DNA of 5,604 nucleotides. Origin: Candidatus Altarchaeales archaeon WOR_SM1_86-2. Its GTDB lineage: Archaea > Altiarchaeota > Altiarchaeia > IMC4 > MCBC01. Each line of letters opens with the position of its first letter. Positions within the stretch are counted from its first letter, which is position 1. The stretch covers positions 1 to 5,604 of the forward strand of contig MCBC01000100.1 in the NCBI GenBank assembly GCA_001723855.1, written 5' to 3'. The translations under genes and the position numbers were made by a program. Shown piece by piece: positions 1 to 5,218 of the stretch. The notes beneath the pieces were generated by a model. The model worked only from the letters and a program-made list of their open reading frames with translations, did not search any database and had not been told where the DNA came from.

Positions 1-120
1 TTCCTCGCCGGGAAACTCCAACATGAAATTAAAAAACCGATTCTCTTTGTCGGCGTGGGGCAGGAATACGATGATTTGATTGAGTTTGATGAAAGGTGGT
101 TTGTGGGGGAGATTGTTTGA
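1..120 (+). CDS. ftsY: FtsY (SRP receptor GTPase), C-terminal end only
   Basis: Frame 1 is open from the first base to a TGA at 118-120 and gives 39 residues containing [18 protein letters not shown] and ending DERWFVGEIV. This matches the end of the NG GTPase domain of FtsY: the 'P-I-x-F-V-G-V-G' strand and loop that closes around the guanine base, the 'DDL' helix start, and the final helix with a 'WFV' segment. FtsY is the membrane-associated receptor that docks SRP-ribosome complexes at the Sec translocon. SRP54 (Ffh) shares the GxG(E/Q)xxDDL motif, but Ffh continues with an M domain after it, whereas this protein ends a short helix later, so FtsY is the better call. The 5' part lies outside the window. 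A diverged second copy of this same 120-base end occurs at 1936-2055. Confidence 0.85.
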   Translation, partial: FLAGKLQHEIKKPILFVGVGQEYDDLIEFDERWFVGEIV

Positions 121-177
121 ATGTCGGGCGGCTCCCGACGAGAGCCAGCGTATTTCCGCTAACGCTCCAATACACTT
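121..177. repeat. Hairpin-bearing repeat R1, abutting the ftsY stop codon
   Basis: This GC-rich patch starts directly after the ftsY TGA and contains two hairpins. The first has arms GTCGGG (123-128) and CCCGAC (134-139) with a 5-base loop. The second has arms AGCG (147-150) and CGCT (157-160) with loop TATTTC, or alternatively AGCGT (147-151) with ACGCT (162-166). A related copy, R2, occurs in the same orientation at 1822-1876. The shared parts are the opening ATGTCGG, the second hairpin and the CAATACA tail. It could act as a bidirectional 3'-end structure between ftsY and the convergent MBL operon, but no T-run follows a stem, so a classical intrinsic terminator is not supported. It may be a REP-like dispersed element. 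Confidence 0.6.
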
Positions 178-210
178 AGAATTTTTATAAAATTTTGTGC
201 AATATCTCTT

Positions 211-417
211 TCAATCAATCGTTACATCAATAAACTGCTGCCCATCAGGATTATTCCCTAATTTTACCCCGATGACCCCATCATTTCTGGTTGTAACACA
301 ATATCTTTTTTCACAAGAACCAGTTCCTAAGTCCTGAACAATATGTTTTCCATTTGGTGTTTTTATATATGTTGCACTTCCATGTTGCACATCCCAAAAT
401 ACAATTTCTAAAGTCAT
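211..417 (-). pseudogene. Internally deleted ComEC-like MBL-fold protein (68 aa relic)
   Basis: The 68 residues join the two ends of an MBL-fold protein of the ComEC/Rec2-related type. Residues 1-34 (MTLEIVFWDVQHGSATYI, then PNGKHIVQDLGTGS) form the first beta-hairpins and the 'D-x-G' strand that open such domains. Residues 35-68 (CEKRYCVTTRNDGVIGVKL and on) resemble the closing strands. They can be laid on the last 30 residues of the neighbouring full-length MBL protein (GEKIFRTDVMGNIKAEL), sharing EK, T, G, I and L. Everything between is absent, about 200 residues including all metal ligands (HxxxDH, GD, SHHGS), so hydrolase activity is not expected. It starts at ATG 415-417, five bases after the stop of the upstream MBL gene, with no close Shine-Dalgarno. 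The N-terminus differs enough from the neighbour to suggest a different MBL subfamily, not a recent duplicate. A functional small protein cannot be excluded. Confidence 0.65.
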
Positions 418-422
418 TTTTA

Positions 423-1262
423 TTACAAATTATTGATCCTACTTAAATAGCAATTTCCATCATCTTTGAGTTCAGCTTTAATATTGCCCATAACATCCGT
501 TCTAAAAATTTTTTCTCCATTATTAATTGCACCCTCACTATATTCCTTGTATAATTTTATTGCATCATCATCAGGGTGATTATAGGAATTTTTTTCTCCG
601 ACTGAGATAATTGTAATATCTGGATTTATCGTTGAGATATGTTTTGTATAAGGTGATTTTGGGTCACCAAAAAATGATATTGAGCCATGATGACTAGCAA
701 GCAAAATGGAACTTTTTAAATTTGAATACACCCCAAATGCAGGTCGATATGATTCTAGCATTATATAATCCTTCCAAACCTTAGCATCAGTATCTCCAGT
801 TAATAGAACAGAAGAACCCTTGTTGTTAATGTGTATTACAATACTTTGGGCATTAGGGTCATCTAAACCCTCTCTTTTTCCATTCAATATTTTTACATTG
901 GGCTTAATTGCCCAATACCTATTAGGTTTCACTTCTTCCAAATAACCTACATTTCTTCTGAAATCCATATACTCTTGATATTCTGGTGTGTCAGTATTCC
1001 CGCTTACTCCAGAATCCCATAATTGTTTTATATTGTACTTTTTATGTAATTCTTTTATACCACCCATATGGTCTGCTTCTCTATGTGAATTAACAAATAC
1101 ATCTATCTCATTTTTAGGCATAATCTTTTGAAGATATGCAAAAACATTCTCTTCATTCTCTTCTGTGATGTTACAATCATAAACCATCACCTTCTGATCT
1201 GGAAAGATTATAACAACCATATTCCCTTGACCCACATTTAGGAAATGAACATCTATACTCAT
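423..1262 (-). CDS. ComEC/Rec2-like metallo-beta-lactamase-fold hydrolase
   Basis: This is a 279-residue cytosolic protein with a complete MBL fold of the ComEC/Rec2-related type and no membrane segments. It opens with MSIDVHFLNVGQGN, the usual 'F-x-x-V-G-Q-G' strand-loop, then PDQKVMVYD. The metal-binding motif is SHREADHMGG (H60, E62, D64, H65), where a glutamate replaces the second His of canonical HxHxDH. Further ligand motifs are LTGDTD (D157, D159), SHHGS (H191-H192) and NSYNHPDDD (H229). Family members cleave phosphodiester or related bonds; the ComEC version is a nuclease domain. The substrate here is unknown. The start ATG overlaps the stop of the upstream membrane-protein gene as ATGA. 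It is preceded by a strong GAGGAGG seven bases away, which fixes the start and argues for coupled translation. The metal site looks intact apart from the His-to-Glu change. Defence or nucleotide-signal hydrolysis is inference from context. Confidence 0.85.
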   Translation of the reverse strand: MSIDVHFLNVGQGNMVVIIFPDQKVMVYDCNITEENEENVFAYLQKIMPKNEIDVFVNSHREADHMGGIKELHKKYNIKQLWDSGVSGNTDTPEYQEYMDFRRNVGYLEEVKPNRYWAIKPNVKILNGKREGLDDPNAQSIVIHINNKGSSVLLTGDTDAKVWKDYIMLESYRPAFGVYSNLKSSILLASHHGSISFFGDPKSPYTKHISTINPDITIISVGEKNSYNHPDDDAIKLYKEYSEGAINNGEKIFRTDVMGNIKAELKDDGNCYLSRINNL

Positions 1263-1720
1263 TTTTTATCCTCCTCTTTCTTTGAAAATAATGTATCTGA
1301 TAAGTCCTCTAATTTATCTGTAAATCTGCTAAAAGTAAATCCTGCTAAAAATGAAATAGCACAGTAGAACATCACGCTTTTTGAATAATTTGCTTCTGAA
1401 ATATTTCCCACACTCAATAAACCACCAACTATCAAGAAATACGCTATAGCCCCTATAACAATACTAATTGGTGGTCTAAAAATGTACCACCACAACCACT
1501 TTAGTTCAAAATTGTCGCCTGCGTGGGCTTTATAAAATCCCCTAATAGAGTAAATCGTCCCACCTAATCCACCCGCACAACTGACATAAACAAGTGCAGT
1601 TATTAGCTTGCTTAAATTATCTGTCCAATTCAGATAAGTATAGATGGGCATGGTTATCAAAATAACCAATGTGGTTAATAGATACATTCCAATCAAATTT
1701 ATTTTTGCTTTGTCCTCCAT
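1259..1720 (-). CDS. Four-helix inner-membrane protein of unknown function
   Basis: This 153-residue protein has four hydrophobic stretches, near residues 8-30, 38-60, 80-102 and 113-130. The ends are charged; the C-terminal tail after helix 4 reads SRFTDKLEDLSDTLF and then KKEEDKK. Striking local features are a glycine-rich CAGGLGGTIYSIRGFYKAH at the end of helix 2, a WLWWYIFRPP motif leading into glycine-rich helix 3, and FLAGFTFSRF at helix 4. The G-rich helix 2, W-W-Y-x-x-R-P and 'GF' turn before a charged helix look like a conserved small membrane-protein family, but I cannot name it. It is the first gene of the operon. Its stop overlaps the start of the MBL gene, so the two products are probably made in fixed ratio and act together. 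A pore, anchor or sensor role is possible but only inferred. No signal peptide is evident. Confidence 0.75.
   Translation of the reverse strand: MEDKAKINLIGMYLLTTLVILITMPIYTYLNWTDNLSKLITALVYVSCAGGLGGTIYSIRGFYKAHAGDNFELKWLWWYIFRPPISIVIGAIAYFLIVGGLLSVGNISEANYSKSVMFYCAISFLAGFTFSRFTDKLEDLSDTLFSKKEEDKK
1263..1276 (-). promoter_or_regulatory. Strong Shine-Dalgarno for the MBL gene inside the upstream ORF
   Basis: On the - strand GAGGAGG (plus positions 1270-1276) lies seven bases before the MBL ATG. It is encoded within the final Glu-Glu-Asp codons of the membrane protein. With the ATGA overlap at 1259-1262 this is a textbook arrangement for reinitiation or coupled translation. It is the only well-spaced strong ribosome-binding site I see in the window. 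Confidence 0.75.
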
Positions 1721-1751
1721 TCTATTTTAATATTAATTAGTTTTTAATAAT

Positions 1752-1771
1752 ATTTAGGTAGTATCCTAAAT
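1752..1771. promoter_or_regulatory. Palindrome upstream of the membrane protein-MBL operon (possible operator)
   Basis: There is a perfect 7-base inverted repeat, ATTTAGG (1752-1758) and CCTAAAT (1765-1771), around the 6-base spacer TAGTAT. It lies 31 bases upstream of the ATG of the membrane-protein gene. Read on the - strand it is followed directly by TATTAT, a plausible -10 hexamer, so a bound dimeric regulator would overlap the promoter. No good -35 is visible. The AT-rich arms and spacer also allow a simple hairpin. No regulator gene is present in the window. Confidence 0.35.
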
Positions 1772-1821
1772 TTTATTTTAAATTACCCCATCAAATTCTA
1801 AACACCCAAAAACTGATCAGG

Positions 1822-1876
1822 ATGTCGGACATTGCCAACTACAATCAGCATATCTCTGCTCCACTTCAATACATTT
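1822..1876. repeat. Hairpin-bearing repeat R2, diverged copy of R1
   Basis: R2 is in the same orientation as R1 (121-177) and aligns with it with about two single-base gaps: ATGTCGG at the start, CAGCATATCTCTGCT against CAGCGTATTTCCGCT in the middle, and CAATACA at the end. Most differences in the aligned core are transitions. The second hairpin is kept by a paired change: AGCG/CGCT in R1 becomes AGCA/TGCT here (1847-1850 with 1857-1860), same loop length. The first hairpin (1824-1828 with 1835-1839) pairs fully only as - strand RNA, through one G-U pair. R1 and R2 bracket the MBL operon. Confidence 0.55.
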
Positions 1877-1917
1877 TATAAAAAATATAAAAAACAATAA
1901 AATTCTCGGTGGGTTGA

Positions 1918-1933
1918 GCGGAGCGAAATCCGC
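1918..1933. other. Short GC-rich hairpin before the second ftsY end
   Basis: GCGGA (1918-1922) and TCCGC (1929-1933) form a 5-bp stem with loop GCGAAA, in a GC-rich island between the AT-rich spacer and the duplicated ftsY 3' end. No T-run follows closely on either strand, so a terminator is not supported. It may be part of the insertion boundary. Nothing else is recognisable between R2 and the ftsY fragment. Confidence 0.3.
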
Positions 1934-1935
1934 CC

Positions 1936-2055
1936 TTTCTCGTCAGGAAACTCCGGCACGAGATTAAAAAACCGATTCTCTTTGTCGGCACAGGACAGGA
2001 ATATGATGATTTGATTGAGTTTGATGATAAGTGGTTTGTGGGGGAGATTGTTTGA
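1936..2055 (+). pseudogene. ftsY: Second copy of the ftsY 3' end (fragment)
   Basis: These 120 bases end in TGA and align without gaps to 1-120, with 14 mismatches (about 88% identity). Thirteen of the mismatches are transitions. The longest identical runs are 1963-1989 (27 bases) and the last 24 bases including the stop. The frame is undamaged and encodes [19 protein letters not shown] and [10 protein letters not shown], so the changes look like those between two once-functional ftsY genes: five changed codons are synonymous and most others conservative. It has no in-frame start codon, a stop lies in frame at 1915-1917, and the GTPase domain is missing, so it cannot make a product. Similarity to the left copy stops two bases after the stop codon. 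It most likely marks the right boundary of a segment inserted at the ftsY 3' end. Confidence 0.8.
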
Positions 2056-2208
2056 ATTTTTTGAATAAAAAGAAAGTTAAAGAATACGCAGAGAAGTTTG
2101 GATTAAAGATAAAGAAAATAGAGAAAATTAAATTTATTATTGAACTTTATATTTACTTGTTATTTTATAATTATATTAAACCTATTACTATTTTTTATAT
2201 TTTGAAAG
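2056..2208. other. AT-rich intergenic leader before the OB-NYN gene
   Basis: This stretch is very AT-rich and has no recognisable RNA or repeat. A weak open frame crosses it (LNKKKVKEYAEKFGLKIKK) but overlaps the ftsY fragment at its start and the OB-NYN gene at its end, and becomes low-complexity Ile/Tyr/Leu. I do not regard it as a gene. A possible promoter lies at 2140-2171. Confidence 0.4.
2140..2171 (+). promoter_or_regulatory. Possible promoter for the OB-NYN gene
   Basis: TTGAAC (2140-2145) could serve as -35. TATAAT (2166-2171) is a perfect -10 hexamer but with a 20-base spacer; TTTTAT at 17 bases is the better-spaced alternative. The 5' leader to ATG 2209 would be about 30 bases. 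In such AT-rich DNA these matches arise easily, so this is a weak call. Confidence 0.3.
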
Positions 2209-2976
2209 ATGGAAAACCAAACAAAAAAAGCGGAGGACATGAATCTTGAAGATGTAATCAAAAGATTAATGTCAAATAAAGATGAGAAATTTTTTGTAAA
2301 TACTTCTGTTAAGGTCTTGTCAGTTGATAAAAATGTAAAAGAAGGAAGTACCTGGAGATTAGGGCGAATTAACGCAGGAAATATAGAATATTCAGGAGAA
2401 GTTAAACTTAACATTAGAATCAACTTATGGGACAAATTTTGTATTTTGGTTAATGATTTGGAAAAGGATGATATTATAGTCATCAAAAAGGGATTTGCAA
2501 AGAATTACTCTTATGATGACAAAATTTATCCACAAATAAATTGTAGTGAAAAATATTCCTCAGATGTAGAAATAAACTATAATAAGGAAAGGATTCTTGT
2601 GGATGGCTCAAATGTGGCATGGACATCAAAGAGGGACGGAAAGCCAAATATAGATAATATATACTTAATTCAATTAGAATTAGAAAAGCAGGGTTATGTT
2701 CCTATAATTATTGTTGATGCAGCTTTACGACATCAAATTCATGAGAACCAAAAAGAAAAACTTGAAAAATGGTTAAATGACGAGAAGGTAATCCAATCAC
2801 CTGCTCAAGTAAGGGCAGATGACTCATTGTTGAAACTTGCAGATGAGAGAAATCTGAAAATAGTCAGTAATGATACCCTCAAAGATTATAATGAACTGTA
2901 TCCCTGGCTTGAAGATAAAAGTAGAAGAGTGCCGTATAATATAGTGGGGTTGGATGTTGTTTTATATTTTCGGTGA
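2209..2976 (+). CDS. OB-fold plus NYN/PIN-like (Zc3h12a-type) ribonuclease fusion
   Basis: The 255-residue product has two apparent domains. Residues about 30-115 read as an OB-fold nucleic-acid-binding domain: a strand VNTSVKVLSVD, a basic STWRLGRI turn, KLNIRINLWD, then EKDDIIVIKKG and a tyrosine-rich end, like RPA- or aspartyl-tRNA-synthetase-type OB domains. Residues about 128-255 read as a NYN/PIN-like RNase of the Zc3h12a (Regnase) type: ILVDGSNVAW (D132, N135), PIIIVDAALRH (D170), RADDSLLKLA (D204, D205) and KIVSNDTLKDY (D222, D226). These carry the acidic residues that bind metal in this fold. The protein should bind and cut RNA or structured nucleic acid in the cytosol; the target is unknown. 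ATG 2209 has only a weak GAAAG in front. In-frame ATG 2239 follows GGAGG by just two bases, which is too close to be clearly better. The gene converges on the helicase with 13 bases between stops. Confidence 0.75.
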   Translation: MENQTKKAEDMNLEDVIKRLMSNKDEKFFVNTSVKVLSVDKNVKEGSTWRLGRINAGNIEYSGEVKLNIRINLWDKFCILVNDLEKDDIIVIKKGFAKNYSYDDKIYPQINCSEKYSSDVEINYNKERILVDGSNVAWTSKRDGKPNIDNIYLIQLELEKQGYVPIIIVDAALRHQIHENQKEKLEKWLNDEKVIQSPAQVRADDSLLKLADERNLKIVSNDTLKDYNELYPWLEDKSRRVPYNIVGLDVVLYFR

Positions 2977-2989
2977 GGAAAAAATCAGT

Positions 2990-5155
2990 TTATTCTGCCT
3001 TTGTGATTAGGCTAATAATTTTGTTCAGCAACTCATTAGAATTACCTATATTTGGTTGTGGCTCGGGTGGTTTAAACTGACCTTTTCCATCATAAATAAA
3101 ATCAATGCACGCTATAGAATCCCCTTGCTTAAATTTACATCTTGCCCTATAGGGATGAGGAGTTATTTCTGATATTACAATTTTTTCATTTGCAATTTTT
3201 GATTTGATTTCCTCGTAAAATTCTTTTAAAAAAGACATATCCTCAGGGAATTTATTTTGAGTTTCTAATTCCTGATTTTCGCTATCTTCCAAAAAGATTT
3301 TTTTACCTTCCAATTGATTTAATAACTTTAACAAACGATCTTTTAACTCCGAATCAATGTTGGGTTGTTCTTGAACCCGGGTTATTTTATCCTGTTTGTT
3401 ATACCAAAACTTGAACCATACAAATGAATTCTCATCTGAAAAATAATATATCTCATGATATTGATTATGGTCAATATCGTCAATTTCAATCGCTTCTTTA
3501 TCAAGGATTTTTAAAACTCCGAAGTAAATATTTTTCAATAACGGATTCTCGCCTGGAAAAGAAAATGGAATATCCTGAGTTAAGACATCTGGATTAATAG
3601 TAATAATGTCATCTCTTTTTTCAAAATAAATTTTTGGTTGTGTAAATTTACTCCCGGATTTAATATGTGGTTCGTTTAAAGTAAAAAGATGTTCTTCGCA
3701 TCTGGTAATGGCCGTATATGCCCAGCGAAAGTAAAATGCTGTAGAATAGTTTATAAGCATTTTGAAATCTACAAAAACATTTTTCCATTCTCCGCCCTGT
3801 GCTTTGTGACAGGTAACTGCATATCCGTATTTCAAATGCAAACAGTTAAAATAAGGGTCATCCCTTATCTCTTGTTTAAATTCAGGCGTACCCTGTTTTA
3901 GTTCAGGATGCCGAATTTTAAAGTCAATATAAAGTGCGTTCGTTTCCTCAGGAGATAAATCACGATCGTTTGAATCAATCAAATTCTCTATTATTTTACA
4001 TTCTATATCATGCGAATTACCTTCCAAATCCCAAAAACGGATAATTACATCCCTGAAAGTAAGAGAAACTTTAATCTCTCCTTCTTTTTTCTTTAAAGGA
4101 ATGTTTCTATTTTCCGTTGTTTCAGATGCTTCTATTACTATCCCAAAATCGCCATTGAGTAATTCAATTCCATAGTTGTAGTTGTTACGAACCACTATCA
4201 CTTTGTCACCTTTGGTAATGTTTTTATTTTTAGGGAAAAAATGGTTTCTGATCTGCTCATTATATAACTTTACAAAATAATTTGAATAAGCTACAATAAT
4301 TGTATCCTCATCAATCCTGTTGTTTGTTGCATTCAAATACTGCTTTAATAAATCTTGGTGTTTTATAGGATAAATATCAGGATGTTCAGTTTCAATATCT
4401 AATTCATTGAAAACATTTTGCTTAATCGATTTTCTAATTTTGGTCGCATTAATCAAAATTCCACTTTTTCCCTCTTGCCTTACTACTTCAGTTAATTCAT
4501 ATTCTTTTGCTTTAATATTAAATTCTTTTTTCAGATAATCGGTACTTAATGCAGGAGAAATATTAGAATCAAATGGTGGCAACTGTGCAGAATCTCCTAT
4601 AAAAATTACTTTTCGCTTTGTATTAGGGCCAAAACCAATGTATTCAATTAAATCATTAAGCAAATATCCCGAGCCAAATCTAAAAAATTCTGCTTCCGAA
4701 TATTTATTTGATATCATTGAGGATTCATCAACTATATAAACAGTGTTGGCAGAATCATCATTATTTTTTAAAGCATAGTAAAATTTGAAGGTTTCGCTTT
4801 CATCTTGTTCATAATAAAATTTGATAGTTTCATCTTCATCCTGAGTTTGAGTGTTGTATTCTCTAAGATCTTCCATCGAAAAAATGGATTTATGGATCGT
4901 GTATGCAGGGCGCTCAGTTTTTTGAGAAATTACTTTTGCGGCTCTTCCTGTTGGTGCCATTATCCTAAAAGCCCTTCCAATTTTAGTAAGATAATTTGTT
5001 AAACCTTTCATCAAAAATGTTTTACCGGTTCCTGCATAGCCCTTCAATAAAAAACAATACGATTCATCATTTAAAAATTTATCTAATTCGTCAACTGCTT
5101 CTTGTTGACAATTTTTGAGTTTATAATCTTTAAAAGCGTCAAAAAGGTTAGGCAT
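2990..5155 (-). CDS. RecD/Pif1-like superfamily 1 DNA helicase with tandem C-terminal domains
   Basis: This 721-residue SF1B-type helicase has all core motifs: Q-motif region LKNCQQEAVDEL (13-24), Walker A GYAGTGKT (39-46), motif Ia APTGRAAKV (67-75), Walker B VDESSM (142-147), motif III GDSAQLPP (187-194), arginine motif EVVRQ (223-227), motif V YAVTCHKAQGGEW (445-457) and motif VI YTAITR (480-485, R485). It should unwind or translocate 5'-3' on DNA using ATP. It lacks the long N-terminal extension of RecD2 and is not in an operon with recB/recC, so a stand-alone role in repair or in a defence module is likely. After residue 535 come two tandem copies of an approximately 80-residue domain (540-614 and 643-719) that I do not recognise. 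A 12-residue tandem repeat lies at 104-127, between motifs Ia and II. The ATG has no Shine-Dalgarno (GTTATAGAAAAATG). It lies downstream of moaA on the same strand. Confidence 0.85.
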   Translation of the reverse strand: MPNLFDAFKDYKLKNCQQEAVDELDKFLNDESYCFLLKGYAGTGKTFLMKGLTNYLTKIGRAFRIMAPTGRAAKVISQKTERPAYTIHKSIFSMEDLREYNTQTQDEDETIKFYYEQDESETFKFYYALKNNDDSANTVYIVDESSMISNKYSEAEFFRFGSGYLLNDLIEYIGFGPNTKRKVIFIGDSAQLPPFDSNISPALSTDYLKKEFNIKAKEYELTEVVRQEGKSGILINATKIRKSIKQNVFNELDIETEHPDIYPIKHQDLLKQYLNATNNRIDEDTIIVAYSNYFVKLYNEQIRNHFFPKNKNITKGDKVIVVRNNYNYGIELLNGDFGIVIEASETTENRNIPLKKKEGEIKVSLTFRDVIIRFWDLEGNSHDIECKIIENLIDSNDRDLSPEETNALYIDFKIRHPELKQGTPEFKQEIRDDPYFNCLHLKYGYAVTCHKAQGGEWKNVFVDFKMLINYSTAFYFRWAYTAITRCEEHLFTLNEPHIKSGSKFTQPKIYFEKRDDIITINPDVLTQDIPFSFPGENPLLKNIYFGVLKILDKEAIEIDDIDHNQYHEIYYFSDENSFVWFKFWYNKQDKITRVQEQPNIDSELKDRLLKLLNQLEGKKIFLEDSENQELETQNKFPEDMSFLKEFYEEIKSKIANEKIVISEITPHPYRARCKFKQGDSIACIDFIYDGKGQFKPPEPQPNIGNSNELLNKIISLITKAE
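4775..4846 (-). repeat. 36-base (12-codon) tandem repeat inside the helicase gene
   Basis: Two in-frame 36-base units, 4811-4846 and 4775-4810, encode TQDEDETIKFYY and EQDESETFKFYY (9 of 12 residues identical). They form an acidic and tyrosine-rich insertion between helicase motifs Ia and II, probably a surface loop or hairpin. The nucleotide similarity is still obvious, so this is a fairly recent slippage-type duplication that kept the frame. Confidence 0.75.
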
Positions 5156-5164
5156 TTTTCTATA

Positions 5165-5199
5165 ACTTATAATAAATATGGGTTTTACTTATATTAAAT
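5165..5199. promoter_or_regulatory. Direct repeats in the helicase upstream region (possible operator)
   Basis: ACTTATAATAAAT (5165-5177) and ACTTATATTAAAT (5187-5199) match at 12 of 13 bases. They start 22 bases apart, about two helical turns, within the 63-base gap between moaA and the helicase ATG. They could bind a regulator or simply reflect AT-rich composition. Separate transcription of the helicase from this gap is plausible (TATTAT/TATAAG hexamers on the - strand), as is read-through from moaA; no terminator is seen. Confidence 0.25.
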
Positions 5200-5218
5200 T
5201 TCAATTTTATTTTTTACT

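Noticed and set aside
121..177. R1 as an intrinsic terminator for ftsY or the MBL operon
   Set aside because: The stems are short (4-6 bp) and neither strand has a T-run directly after the GC-rich stem. It may still slow transcription, but the classical signature is missing.
121..1876. R1 and R2 as integron attC sites around a gene cassette
   Set aside because: R1 contains CGCTAAC-like sequence, but no RYYYAAC/GTTRRRY pair with the expected inner L-boxes can be found in R1 or R2, and no integron integrase is in the window.
1936..2055. The second ftsY end as a short expressed gene
   Set aside because: There is no ATG, GTG or TTG in frame after the stop at 1915-1917 that would give more than a tiny tail fragment, and the fragment lacks all GTPase motifs except the last loop.
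2239..2241. ATG 2239 as the true start of the OB-NYN gene because of the GGAGG before it
   Set aside because: GGAGG is only two bases from this ATG, too close for normal initiation. ATG 2209 is kept, although the choice affects only ten residues outside the recognised domains.
2031..2249. + strand frame of 72 codons starting in the ftsY fragment
   Set aside because: It begins out of frame inside the duplicated ftsY end, runs through low-complexity AT-rich DNA and overlaps the start of the OB-NYN gene. The composition (long Ile/Tyr/Leu run) looks like translated intergenic sequence.
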